Shown here: positions 31,078-41,706 of the stretch, one piece after another
Position numbering within the stretch: position 1 is the first letter of the stretch
Layout of the letters: each line of letters opens with the position of its first letter
Origin: Deltaproteobacteria bacterium
GTDB lineage: Bacteria > Lernaellota > Lernaellaia > JACKCT01
Assembly (NCBI GenBank): GCA_027493875.1
Contig: JAOSJX010000012.1
Span: 248,001-312,000 of the forward strand
Length of the DNA: 64,000 bases
Direction: 5' to 3'
Notes under the pieces: generated by a model
Database searches by the model: none
What the model saw: the letters and a program-made list of their open reading frames with translations, nothing else
What the model was told of the DNA's origin: nothing
Translations under genes and position numbers: made by a program

Positions 31078-32233
31078 GGAAAGGCCCGATGTTGTCCTTC
31101 CCCCGGCGGACGTATTTCGCGAACGCGGCGGGATCCCCGGACTTTTGAATCTGCAGTCCAAGCGCCTCTTCGAACTCCTCGTCCGTGAGCGGCCGGGGGT
31201 TGTACTTGGTGACCCGGTTGTTGCACAGGATCGGGTAGAGCTTCATGTCGGCGCGCAGCTTTCCGCCTTTCTCATAGACGATGAGTTTCGCCGTCATGCT
31301 GTAGTTCGGCGCCTTGAGCATCTTGTAGCGGCCGGGGCTGTTGAACATGAAATTGCCCAGGTTGTAGACGATCCAGCGGCCGTCGTGTTTCTCAAACTGC
31401 TGGTACTGGCGCGCGCCGTGGCCGACGATCAGGTCGGCGCCCGCCGTCAGCAGCTCGGGCGCGAGTTTCTTTTGCTTTTTCGTGGCCCAACTGTAGTTGC
31501 CGCCCCAATGCGGATACGCGACGGCGAAAGCGTTCGGGTTTTCTTTTTTGAATTGGCGGATGACGCGCCCGGTGCCCTTGGCCGACAATCGCGACGCCCC
31601 CGGCTTGTCGCCTTTCGCGTAAAACGAATACTTTTTGTCGTAACTGCGGCTGTATTCGAAAGCGCCGAACACGGCGAGCGTAAACGTCTGCCCGCCCACC
31701 GGAAAATCCTTGACGAACGGCGCGCGCGCCTCCTTTTCCGTCTTCCCCGCGCCGAAGACCGTGATCCCGGCCTTGCCGAGCACGTCGAACGTCTGCATCA
31801 GCCCCGGCAAACCGAAATCGAGCGTATGATTGTTCGCGAGGCTCACCGTGCGGATGCCGTATTTGTTCATCGCGCGGGGCGTGTGAACGACGTCGGTCCA
31901 GTGGCAATACGCCTTCGAGTCGGCGTAAGGCGACTCCTTGAGATCGGTCACCGGCGTTTCCAGGTTTGCGATGACGAAATCCGCGTCCCGCAGCATCGGC
32001 GCGAGTTTGCGGAGGGAAAAATCGTAGCCGCGTTTTTTGACGAGCTTGAGGCCGGGTCCGTAATTCTCTCCGTAACTGAAATCACCGGCAAAAAGAATCG
32101 TCACGGCGCCGTCGGGCTCGTCGCCTTTCGTCTCACGCACCGTTCCGGGTTTTTGACAGGCGGCCATCCCGAAAGCCAGAGCCCCCAACGCCAGCGTCAC
32201 AAGATACGATCGCATTCCCGTCCCCATCGTCAT
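31058..32233 (-). CDS. CapA family (PGA_cap) metallophosphatase-like lipoprotein
   Basis: Intact; LGALAFGMAACQK lipobox; VTILFAGDFSYGENYG, DADFVIANLETPVTD, RTVSLANNHTLDFG, AYPHWGGNYSW, LIVGHGARQYQQFEKHDGRWIVYNLGNFMF. Confidence 0.9.
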   Translation of the reverse strand: MTMGTGMRSYLVTLALGALAFGMAACQKPGTVRETKGDEPDGAVTILFAGDFSYGENYGPGLKLVKKRGYDFSLRKLAPMLRDADFVIANLETPVTDLKESPYADSKAYCHWTDVVHTPRAMNKYGIRTVSLANNHTLDFGLPGLMQTFDVLGKAGITVFGAGKTEKEARAPFVKDFPVGGQTFTLAVFGAFEYSRSYDKKYSFYAKGDKPGASRLSAKGTGRVIRQFKKENPNAFAVAYPHWGGNYSWATKKQKKLAPELLTAGADLIVGHGARQYQQFEKHDGRWIVYNLGNFMFNSPGRYKMLKAPNYSMTAKLIVYEKGGKLRADMKLYPILCNNRVTKYNPRPLTDEEFEEALGLQIQKSGDPAAFAKYVRRGKDNIGPFLKIQIM

Positions 32234-32318
32234 GTTGCCCGCGTTGTAGCGCGTGAGGCCGGGGCGTTGCAAGCGGGTTCGTCTTTCGAATCCACCGCCG
32301 CGTGCTAATATCCCGGCG

Positions 32319-34160
32319 ATGCCGAACGACAAGATCGCGGAAAAACTCAAAATCCTGCCGACGCACCCGGGCGTGTACCTCTGGAAGGACGCGCAGGGCG
32401 TCGTGATTTATGTCGGCAAGGCGAAAAATCTGCGCCACCGGGTGCGGAGTTACCACCAGCGCGTCGAGGAAAAGGACATCAAGACGCAGCTCATGGTCCG
32501 CCGCGCGCGTGATCTGGACTGGATCGTCACCGACTCGGAAAAAGCCGCGCTTCTTCTGGAAAACACGCTGATCAAAAAGCACCGCCCGCCTTACAACATC
32601 CGGCTTCGCGACGACAAAAATTTTCTGTCGATTAAACTTTCCACGCGGGACCGGTTCCCACGGCTCTATCTCGTCCGGCGTATCCGGCGCGACGGGTCGA
32701 TCTACTACGGTCCTTTTTCGAGCGCCCACGCGGCCCGCGCCACCTTCAATTTTCTGAACCGGCATTTTCTCCTGCGCGAATGTTCCGACCGGGAATTCGC
32801 GGCGCGGAAACGTCCGTGCATTCGCTACCAGATCGGACGGAGCGCCGGGCCGTGCTGCGATATGGTCTCGAAGGAGGACTACGACGCGATCGTCCGCCAG
32901 GTGCGCCTTTTCTTCGAAGGAAAGGGCGAGGATCTGATCGGCGCCGTCGAGCGCGACATGGAGCGTCTGGCGGAAGAGACGCGGTTCGAGGAGGCCGCCC
33001 GAAAGCGCGATCTCGTCGCCTCGCTGCGCCGGACGTTGGAGAAGCAGCAAACGGAAACGCCCGATCTGACCGACCGCGACGTTTTCGCGCTTTACCGCGA
33101 AGGCGCCTCCGGTGTCGTTGTCGCGTTGTTTGTTCGCAAGGGAAAAACCATCGGCCAGCGCGCGTTTCCGTTTACCAATCAGGAAGGCGATGACGGCGAG
33201 ATCATCGCGCAGGTGGTGCAGGCCTACTACGCCGACGACGCGTTCGTCCCCGAAGAAGTTCTGACGCAGCACGCGCCGGGCGAAATGCCGGAAACGGTTC
33301 GCGAGTGGCTGGCGGACCTCCGCGGTGCCGCGGTGCGCCTCGCGGTGCCGAGGCGCGGCGACAAAGCGCGGATTGTCGAGATGGCCGCGGAAAACGCGCA
33401 CCAACAATTCGAGCAACGCCGGGCGAAGTTGGCGGACGAGCGGGAAATCCTTGAGTCGGTGCGCACGGCGCTCGACTTGTCGCGCCTGCCGCTCGTCGTC
33501 GAGTGTTTCGACATCAGCAACGTCCAAGGAACGCACGCCGTCGGCAGCCAGGTGACGTTTATCGAAGGCCGGCCGGAAAAAAGAGCGCTACCGGCGATAC
33601 AAGGTGCGTGTGAAGGAGACGCCCGACGATTACGCGATGATGCGCGAAGTGCTCGACCGCCGGGTGCGCCGGGCGATGGAGGAGGGCGATTGGCCGGATT
33701 TGCTGCTGGTGGACGGCGGACGCGGCCATCTCGCGGTCGCGGTGCAGGCGCTCGCCGACGCCGGCGCGCCCAAGTTGGAACTCGCCGCCATCACGAAAAT
33801 CCGCGACCGGCCGGCGGGGACGGGGGCGCCGAAGACATGATCTACCGGCCGGGAAGAAAAAATCCGATCACGTTCAAACGCGGGTCGACGGCGCTCCACT
33901 TTTTTCAGCGCGTTCGGGACGAGGCGCACCGGTTCGCCGTCGAGTATCACCGCAAGCTCCGCACCAAAGCGCAGACGCGCAGCGCTGTGGACGACATCCC
34001 CGGCGTCGGCGCCGCCCGCCGCAAAGCGCTCGTCAAACATTTCGGCTCGGTCAAGCGGCTCGGCGAGGCGAGCGCGGACGACATCGCCGCCGTTCCCGGG
34101 ATCGGTCGAAGCCTTGCGGAAAAGATCGTCCACGCCCTCGCGGAACGAGGCGATGCGTAG
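32319..34160 (+). CDS. uvrC: Excinuclease ABC subunit C
   Basis: LPTHPGVYLWKDAQGVVIYVGKAKNLRHRVRSY, CIRYQIGRSAGPC, VVECFDISNVQGTHAVGSQVTFIEG, LLVDGGRGHLAVA, C-term HhH IPGVGAARRKALVKHFGS. Two frameshifts (A6 ~33583; G-rich ~33815). Confidence 0.93.
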   Translation: MPNDKIAEKLKILPTHPGVYLWKDAQGVVIYVGKAKNLRHRVRSYHQRVEEKDIKTQLMVRRARDLDWIVTDSEKAALLLENTLIKKHRPPYNIRLRDDKNFLSIKLSTRDRFPRLYLVRRIRRDGSIYYGPFSSAHAARATFNFLNRHFLLRECSDREFAARKRPCIRYQIGRSAGPCCDMVSKEDYDAIVRQVRLFFEGKGEDLIGAVERDMERLAEETRFEEAARKRDLVASLRRTLEKQQTETPDLTDRDVFALYREGASGVVVALFVRKGKTIGQRAFPFTNQEGDDGEIIAQVVQAYYADDAFVPEEVLTQHAPGEMPETVREWLADLRGAAVRLAVPRRGDKARIVEMAAENAHQQFEQRRAKLADEREILESVRTALDLSRLPLVVECFDISNVQGTHAVGSQVTFIEGRPEKRALPAIQGACEGDARRLRDDARSARPPGAPGDGGGRLAGFAAGGRRTRPSRGRGAGARRRRRAQVGTRRHHENPRPAGGDGGAEDMIYRPGRKNPITFKRGSTALHFFQRVRDEAHRFAVEYHRKLRTKAQTRSAVDDIPGVGAARRKALVKHFGSVKRLGEASADDIAAVPGIGRSLAEKIVHALAERGDA

Positions 34161-36586
34161 GCCGCTCGTTTTCGTCGCCCTCGTCTTCATCGCCGGAATC
34201 GTCACGGGGGCGCGCTTCGACGTCCGCGGCGTCCCGACGATCGCGGCGTGCGCCGTGGCGGTGTCGGCCTTTGCGGCGGCCCGCCGGAAAACCAAACGGG
34301 CGAATCCCTGGTGGCTCATCGCGTTTTTATTCGCGGCGTACGGCTCGTGGTCCGCTTCCGCGGCGTTGCTTCCGACCGCGTCTCCCGGAGACGTCTGGAG
34401 CTACGCCGGGCAAGGCGACGTGACGCTCGAAGGCGTCGTGCGCGACGCACCGGAATCGAGCGGGGACGAAACGCGGTTTGCGCTCGCCGCGGAAAAAGTC
34501 ATGTTGCCGGCCGGCGCCTACGTCCCCGTTCACGGCCGGGTGTCCGTCACGCTTCGGGGCATCGGCACGCCGGTCGACTTCGGCGACCGCGTTCGGTTTG
34601 CGACGAAGCTCCGCCGTATTCAGCCGTACGGCAATCCTGGGGCGTTCCGCGTCGACCGCTTCTATGCGAACAGGGGCATTTACGCCGCGGCCTACGCCGA
34701 TGCGTCGACGGTCGAGCGCGCCGCGTCCGGGCTCGGCTCGCCGATCCGCTCGGCGGTCGAAACCATGCGATCGCGGTTGCGCCGCCACCTGGAAAGCTCG
34801 CTCCCCGACCCCCAGCGCGAAATTCTCAAGGCCCTGTTGCTGGGTGAGCAGGACGGCATTCCCGAACCCGTCCAACGCGCGTTTCGTCAGGCGGGCGTTT
34901 CGCATTTGCTGGCGATTTCCGGCCTGCATATCGGGATGGTCGCCGCCGCGGCGTTTTTTCTCTTTTTTGCCCTCATGCGCCTTTCGCCGCGCCTGCTCCT
35001 CGCGGTCAACGCGATCAAAGTCTCCGCGGCGCTGTCTCTCGGGGCGGCCCTCGTTTACTGCGTTATCGCCGGCGCGCACGTCCCCGCGGTGCGAGCAACG
35101 GTGATGATCGCCGTCCTGCTCGGCGCGATCCTCGTGGACCGCCAGCGCGATCTGCTGTCGGCACTCGCGCTGGCGGCTGTTCTCATCTTGTTGCGGTGGC
35201 CGCTCAGCGTCTTCGAGGCGGGATTCCAACTTTCGTTCGCCGCCGTCACGGCGATTGTGCTTATCGCCCCGCGCGTCGCGGCCTTTGCGAGCGGCGAGGC
35301 GGACGCGATCGATCTGGCGTTTCCGCCGCTCAAGCGGCGCGTCCGCGTCTGGGCGGCGTTGACCGCCGCCACCCCCGTCGCGGCGCTGCTCGGAACGGCG
35401 CCGATCACCTCGTTTCATTTTCACGCGGTCGCGCCGTACGCGCTCGTGACCAATATGCTGCTGGTGCCGCTTTATTCGTTTTTCGTCGTGCCGGCCGCGT
35501 TCCTCGGCGCGGTGCTGCTGCCTCTTTCGGCCGCGTGGTCGATTTTTATTCTCAAACTCGCCGTTTACGCGCTCAATACCGGCTACCTCGCCATCGACTT
35601 TTTTTCCGCGCGGCCCGGCGCGTATTTCATGGTCGGGCAACCGAGTTTTTTTGAAATCGCCGCCTCCTACGGCGCGGTAGCCGCGTTCGCCTATTGGAAG
35701 CGCGGAAAGTGGTTTCGTGCCGGCGCCATCGCCGGCGTCGCGATCGTCGTCGGGTACGGTCCGGCGGTGCGCGCCCTCGACGCCGCGCGGGACGATTTCC
35801 GCTTCACGGTCCTCGACGTGGGACAAGGTTTATCCCAACTCCTCGAAGCCCCACGAGGACGCAAATATCTCATCGACGCCGGTCCCCGATACGGAGAACG
35901 CTTCGACGCCGGCGAACGCATCGTCGCGCCATTCCTGTGGCACCGTCGCATTCGTTCACTCGATGCGGTGATCGCCTCGCACGCGGACGCGGATCACTTC
36001 GGCGGACTGGAATACGTCATCCGTCATTTTCGCGTCGGCGCGTTGTGGGTTACGGGGCGGGGGCCGGCGGCGGACGAAACTCTTTACGCGCAACTCATCG
36101 CGGCGGCGAGGGAGCGCGGTGTCCCCGTTCAGGTGATCGACGGAAACACGCCCCCCGTCGACGCGGGGGGCAACGCTTGGCGTTCTCCGGCCGCGCGAGC
36201 ATCCGGCGGAGGACGCGCTGTCCGACGACAACGCGGCGTCCCTCGTGATGAAGATCGTTTTCGGCGCAACGAGTTTTCTGGTCACGTCCGATATTCACGC
36301 GGAAACCGAATCCGTCGTGCGGGCGTCGGACGCGCTGCTCGCATCGGACGTGATCGTGATGCCCCATCATGGCGGAGAGGGGAGTTCGACGGAGGAGTTC
36401 ATCGCCGCCGTCGGGCCGCGGGTGGCCATCGCCTCCGCCGGCCGCGACAGCCGCTTCAAACATCCCGCGCCCGCGGTGCTGGGACGTTACCGCGACGCGG
36501 GTGCGCGGGTGTTTCGCACGGACAAGAACGGTATGGTGGAATGCGTCAGCGACGGCAAAACCGTTTCGTGCGCGTCGGCGTGGTGA
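34153..36586 (+). CDS. comEC: ComEC/Rec2 family competence protein, frameshift near G6 ~36165
   Basis: SHLLAISGLHIGMVAAAAFFL, VPAVRATVMIAVLLGA; metallo-beta-lactamase part VLDVGQGLSQLLEAPRGRKYLIDAG, IASHADADHFGG, MPHHGGEGSSTEEFI. Confidence 0.92.
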
Positions 36587-36649
36587 TTTCCGCGCGGTTG
36601 AACGTGCCGCGGAAAACGTGATATTGCCCGTCATCCACGGGGAGCGGTC

Positions 36650-37930
36650 ATGCTCGTCAAAGCCATTACCGGATTTCAGGACATTTTGCCGGACCGCGCG
36701 GCGCGCTTCGCGCGGCTGGAGAAGACCGCCCGCGACGTTTTCGCGCGGTACGCTTACCGCGAAATCCGTGTGCCGGAAATGGAATACACGGAACTTTTCG
36801 CCCGCGGCATCGGGCAGACCACCGACATCGTCGAAAAAGAGATGTTCACGCTCCAGGATTCCAAGGGGCGCGCGATGAGTTTGCGTCCCGAAGGAACGGC
36901 GGGCGTCGTACGGGCGTTCATCGAAAACGGCCTCGCCACGCAAGACCCGCAGGCGCGTCTGTTCTATATGGGCGCGATGTTCCGCCACGAAAAACCGCAA
37001 AAGGGCCGCTTCCGCCAATTTCATCAGATCGGCGCGGAGGCGTTCGGCTCCGAGGATGCGCTGCTCGACGCCGAAGTGATCGCCATGCTCATGGATATTC
37101 TGCGCGAAGCCGACGTTCCCGGTCTGCGTTTGGAGATCAACAGTATCGGCGACGACGACAGCCGCGGGCGTTTCCGCAAGGCGCTGGTCGAATATTTTGA
37201 GAAGCACCGCGACCGCTTGTGTAAGGACTGTCTCCGCCGCTTGGACACGAATCCGATGCGTCTGCTCGACTGCAAGGTTGAATCGTGCATCGGGATCGTG
37301 CGAAGCGCGCCGACCATTCTTCCTTTTCTCAACGACGATTGCGCGGCGCACTTCGATTCCGTTCAGAACTACCTGCGCGCTTTCGGCGTCGAATTCTTCG
37401 TCAACGAACGCATCGTGCGAGGCCTCGACTACTACACGCGCACCGCGTTCGAGGTGACGACCGACCGTCTCGGGGCGCAGAACGCCGTCGCCGGCGGCGG
37501 ACGTTACGACGGGCTCGTCGAATCGCTCGGCGGTCCCAAGGTGCCGGGCATCGGCTTTGCGATCGGGATGGAGCGCGTCGTTGAACTTATGGCCGAACGC
37601 GACGAGGACGCCGCGCAAACCGCGTCGATCATGCTCGTGCCCATGGACGAAAACGCGCGGCGGGTGTGCGTGCGCCTCGCGGCGGCCATCAGGGCGCGCG
37701 GCGCAAGCTGCCTCGTGGGCGTCGACGGCCGGAGCGTGAAGGCGCAGATGAAAAAAGCCGATCGCGCGGGAGCGCGTTTTGCGCTCGTGATCGGCGAGAA
37801 GGAACTCGAGGAGAAGCGCGTCGACGTCAAAGACATGGGCGAAAACCGTCTCGCGCCGGACGGCATCACGCCTGAGGATCTCGCCGAGATGTTTGCGGGC
37901 GCGATGGCGGAATCGGGGAGCGCGTCATGA
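36650..37930 (+). CDS. hisS: Histidyl-tRNA synthetase
   Basis: Intact; GFQDILPDRAARFARLE, EMEYTELFARGIGQTTDIVEKEMFT, LRPEGTAGVVRAFIEN, GLDYYTRTAFEVTTDRLGAQNAVAGGGRYDGLV. Confidence 0.96.
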   Translation: MLVKAITGFQDILPDRAARFARLEKTARDVFARYAYREIRVPEMEYTELFARGIGQTTDIVEKEMFTLQDSKGRAMSLRPEGTAGVVRAFIENGLATQDPQARLFYMGAMFRHEKPQKGRFRQFHQIGAEAFGSEDALLDAEVIAMLMDILREADVPGLRLEINSIGDDDSRGRFRKALVEYFEKHRDRLCKDCLRRLDTNPMRLLDCKVESCIGIVRSAPTILPFLNDDCAAHFDSVQNYLRAFGVEFFVNERIVRGLDYYTRTAFEVTTDRLGAQNAVAGGGRYDGLVESLGGPKVPGIGFAIGMERVVELMAERDEDAAQTASIMLVPMDENARRVCVRLAAAIRARGASCLVGVDGRSVKAQMKKADRAGARFALVIGEKELEEKRVDVKDMGENRLAPDGITPEDLAEMFAGAMAESGSAS

Positions 37931-38962
37931 AATCGATTCGCTTGCACGAGCACGGCGGCGTCAGAAGGGATAAAATTCGACGACGTCCCCGAGCCGGGCG
38001 CGCCGGGAGCTGGTCAAATCAAAGTCGCCATCCGTGCGATGGCGCTCAACCATCTCGATCTTTGGATTCGCCGCGGCATGCCGCACATTCGCCCCGCGTT
38101 GCCCCTCGTCATGGGTTGCGATGCGGCCGGCGAAGTGACCGACATTGGAGAAGGCGTCACCGATTTCTCCGCCGGCGACCGCGTCATGCTGACGCCGATG
38201 ACGTTTTTGCCGGCGCTGCGAGGCTTGCCTCGCCGGCGAGCACAGCCAGTGTGTCGAGTTTCAAATGCGCGGCGAACACAACGACGGCTAAGCTTCGCCG
38301 AGCAGGTCGTCGTGGACGAATGGCAGGCGCGGAAAATCGGCCCCGACGTTTCCTTTGAGGACGCCGCCGCTTTCTCTCTGACGTTCTTGACCGCGTGGCG
38401 CATGTTGATGACGAAAGCCGGTCTGCGCCCGGGCGAAACGGTGCTCATTCACGGAATCGGCGGCGGCGTGTCTTACGCGCTTCTCGCCATCGCCAAGCTC
38501 GTCGGCGCCGCCGCGATCGCGACGACGGGCGAGGCGTGGAAACGCGAGAAAGCGCTGGCGCTCGGCGCCGACGCCGCGCTCGATTACACGAGCGACAAGC
38601 TGGTCAAAGAGATCTTCGCCGCGACCGACGGGCGCGGCGTGGATGTGGTCGCCGATTCCGTCGGCGGACCGACGTGGAGCGTCTCGGTCAAAGTCGTGCG
38701 CTCCGGCGGACGCATCGTGACGTGCGGCGCAACGGCCGGCGCTCAGCCCGGCGCGGAGCTCACGCGCATTTTCTGGAAACAGATTCACGTCATGGGCAGC
38801 ACCATGGGTACGCTGGGCGAGTTCACCGAGATCACGCGCCTGCTGAATGGTGGACGTCTCCGCCCGCTCGTGGACCGCGTCTTTCCCGCCGCCGATATAC
38901 ACAAGGCGCACGAACACCTGGAGCACGCGGGCCAATTCGGCAAAATCGTGCTCGTGTTTTAG
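37927..38962 (+). CDS. Zinc-containing alcohol dehydrogenase/quinone oxidoreductase (MDR) family, three frameshifts
   Basis: Overlaps hisS stop; RAMALNHLDLWIRRGMPHIRPALPLVMGCDAAGEV, HGIGGGVSYALLAIAKLVGA; structural zinc motif CRRCEACLAGEHSQC recovered in an alternate frame at ~38213-38290. Confidence 0.88.
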
Positions 38963-38964
38963 CT

Positions 38965-39930
38965 GTGCCGCTGCGAAAAATAATTCTGATCGTGATCACG
39001 ATCGCCGGGGCGATCGTGCTGAAGCTCGCGTTCGACCGTCTCCAAGCCCCGGCTATCGAGGATGCGCCTATTGCGGCGCCGTCGCCGCCGGCGAATAGCG
39101 CACCGCGTATCTTTCGACACGTGCGCGAGAATCTCACATTGAAAAAAGATCTCGATCTCGGCGCGATGACTCTCGACACGATTTTTTCGATCGAGGCCGA
39201 CGGCCTGACGATCGACTGCGCGGGCCATCGCATCGTATCGCGCGCGGAGACGGGAATCGTCGCCAACGATGTTCGCGGATTAACCGTCAAAAACTGCCTG
39301 TTCGAAGGCGTGCGCGATGGATTGGCGTCCCGAGGGGCACGGGATGTCGCTGTTCGTGGCGGCGCCTTCACGGTGCGCCGCCACGGCATCCGCATGCAGC
39401 ACGCGGCGGGCGTGGTTGTGGACGGTGTGACGTTTCGGGCGACGGAGCATCACTCGTTGGCCATGGCCGTCGAGTTTACGCTGTCGGAGAACGTGGCGGT
39501 CGAAAACTGCGTCGTGCGGGGTTTCGACCAGGGCATTCTTTTTGTGGCGAGCCGGGAAGTGAACGCGGCGAACAACGACATCGCGGACATCGTCGAGACC
39601 GGGATCGGAACCTTTCAAGGAGAAAAACTCAATGGGTCCGGGCCGGGCGTGATCCGCGGCAACAAGATCGTCCGGGCGATGATGGGGTTGGAAATCGACG
39701 CCGGCAGTTTCGATCTCGAAATCGCGGACAACGAGATTCGGCGTTGTGAATCCTGGTTGCGTCTTTCGGACGGCGGCGGCGAGCATCTATACAATCCGCT
39801 GCGAAACATCCGTTTCGTCCGCAACCGCATCGACCAGCGGATCGACGTCGAATCCTTCGGTCTCCAGGACGCGACCGGCATTTTTTTCGAGAACAACGTG
39901 GTGGAAAAACGGATCGGCGAAGATTCCTAG
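38965..39930 (+). CDS. Membrane-anchored right-handed beta-helix (NosD-like) protein
   Basis: GTG start; N-term hydrophobic KIILIVITIAGAIVLKLAF; repeated LTVKNCLFEGVRDGL / ENVAVENCVVRGFDQGILFVAS / GVIRGNKIVRA units. Confidence 0.75.
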   Translation: MPLRKIILIVITIAGAIVLKLAFDRLQAPAIEDAPIAAPSPPANSAPRIFRHVRENLTLKKDLDLGAMTLDTIFSIEADGLTIDCAGHRIVSRAETGIVANDVRGLTVKNCLFEGVRDGLASRGARDVAVRGGAFTVRRHGIRMQHAAGVVVDGVTFRATEHHSLAMAVEFTLSENVAVENCVVRGFDQGILFVASREVNAANNDIADIVETGIGTFQGEKLNGSGPGVIRGNKIVRAMMGLEIDAGSFDLEIADNEIRRCESWLRLSDGGGEHLYNPLRNIRFVRNRIDQRIDVESFGLQDATGIFFENNVVEKRIGEDS

Positions 39931-40647
39931 CGCGCGTGCTTTTCGATTTCGCGAAGCGGGAGAATTTCGAATCCGGCGTCCAAGGCGTGGGGAATAATCT
40001 TGTCCAGCGCCGGGATGATCGCGTCGTGCGAATCGTGAAAGAGGACCAAGCCCCCGTCGCCGTTGTGGATCGCCCGGCAGACGGTCTCGACGATCGGCTC
40101 CGGTCCCGGCCATGCCCAGTCGCCCGAGTCGATCTGCCAAAGCACGATGCGGATATGGTTCGCCGTCATGTATCGCCGAAGCATCGCCCGCGTCTTTCGG
40201 TCGCCGCCACGCGTCCACGGCAGGCCCCACGGCGGGCGGAAGTAGTGGTAGGGGTAGTTGTTCGGATACCGGTCGCGCAGCACGTCGTTGACCGCGCGTT
40301 TGGCTTCCATGATTTCCTTGTCGAAAAAAATCCTGCGACGCCCGCGTCAATTTCGCGTGGTTGAACGTGTGCGTGCCGATGAGGTGTCCGTCCTCGTCGA
40401 GTTTGCGCACGACGTCGGGATACTCCCTCACGCGCCATCCTTGAACGAAAAATGTTCCCTCGATGCCGCGTTCTTTGAGGTAGGTGGAAATGTCGAAGGT
40501 GTGCTCGTCCCGCGGCCCGTCGTCGAAGGTCAGGCACAGCCGCCGCCCGAAACGGTGGTGCGAGAGCACGCCGATATCGGCCCCGCCGGTCTCAAGCGTA
40601 TGCCGCAGGGACAGATATCTCTGTTTGATGAAATGCTTCAAACTCAT
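39927..40647 (-). CDS. Polysaccharide deacetylase (NodB homology), frameshift at T7 ~40325
   Basis: LCLTFDDGPRDEHTFDISTYLKERGIEGTFFVQGWRV, LIGTHTFNHAKLT, YFRPPWG, WQIDSGDW, VLFHDSHD. Confidence 0.92.
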
Positions 40648-40797
40648 TGGCCGTGATTTCGGACAGTCGGTCCCGGTACGTTAGCCGTAATCCGCGTCCG
40701 TGAGAATGGAAATTACCGAAACGTCCGAATCGGCTGAAGTAAAAACAAGACTCGGCGCTAAAGACCTGAAAGAAAATGCAAGCTAAGATGGGCGGCA

Positions 40798-41679
40798 ATG
40801 AAAGCGTCCCTCGCTGAAATGCTTTGGATTTCCGTCCGGCCGAAGCATTGGATCAAGAATACGCTCCTGTTCGCGGCGCTCGTCTTTGCGCGCGAACTCG
40901 GCGACATGACGCTTCTGGCTCGGGCCGTGGCGGCATTCGTCGTCTTTTGCATGCTCGCGTCGGCAAGCTACCTCATCAATGACGTTCTCGACCGTCAGGG
41001 CGACCGTATTCATCCCATGAAAGGATCTCGGCCCGTCGCCGACGGACGGTTGGGCGCCGGAACAGCCCTTGCCGTGGCCGTTCTCTTAGCGGTGGCCGGG
41101 TTGTGGGCCGCGTCGACCCTCGGCCGGGCGTTCGCCATGGTCGCCGCCGTCTTTGTCGTCACGCACTTGCTCTATAGCGCCTTTCTTCAGCACGTGGTGA
41201 TCGTCGACGTCTTCGCGCTGGCCGCCAACTATGTCCTGCGGGTCGCCGCGGGCGCGGTTGTGGTGAACGTTCCCATGAGTCCGTGGCTCGTTATTTGTAC
41301 GTTGCTGCTATCGCTTTTTCTCGGCTTGTCGGCGCGTTCGCTTGATTTCAAGCTGCTTGGGGAGCACGCGGGCGCGCATCGCCGCAGCTTGGCCCAGTAC
41401 AACCCCTACCTGCTCGATCAGATGATCGCCGTCATCACGAGCGCGATTCTCATTACGTATACGCTCTATACGATTGCCCCGGAAACGGCGGCGAAGTTTG
41501 AAACGGACAAGCTCGTCTTGACCGTCCCTTTTGTTCTTTACGGTATCTTTCGATACCTCTATCTCTTGCATCGTGGCGATCAACGATTATCGATCGAACG
41601 CGCGCTCGTCGCCGACCGGCCGATGTTGGTCAACGCGGCGCTCTACACTCTGACGATTGTTTTGATTGTTTACGTTTGA
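40798..41679 (+). CDS. UbiA prenyltransferase family, decaprenyl-phosphate phosphoribosyltransferase-like
   Basis: Intact; SVRPKHWIKNTLLFAALVFARELGD, SASYLINDVLDRQGDRIHPMKGSRPVADGRL, LSARSLDFKLLGEHAGAHRRSLAQYNPYLLDQMI. Confidence 0.88.
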   Translation: MKASLAEMLWISVRPKHWIKNTLLFAALVFARELGDMTLLARAVAAFVVFCMLASASYLINDVLDRQGDRIHPMKGSRPVADGRLGAGTALAVAVLLAVAGLWAASTLGRAFAMVAAVFVVTHLLYSAFLQHVVIVDVFALAANYVLRVAAGAVVVNVPMSPWLVICTLLLSLFLGLSARSLDFKLLGEHAGAHRRSLAQYNPYLLDQMIAVITSAILITYTLYTIAPETAAKFETDKLVLTVPFVLYGIFRYLYLLHRGDQRLSIERALVADRPMLVNAALYTLTIVLIVYV

Positions 41680-41706
41680 TGCAGCTCGGCCGGCACGACG
41701 ACGACG

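Noticed and set aside
33580-33600. Programmed -1/+1 frameshifting at slippery A-runs (e.g. A AAA AAG)
   Set aside because: Similar breaks occur at T, G and A runs across functionally unrelated and essential genes, so indel error is the simpler explanation.
36095-37618. 507-aa minus-strand ORF
   Set aside because: Antisense to comEC 3' end and hisS; no family features.
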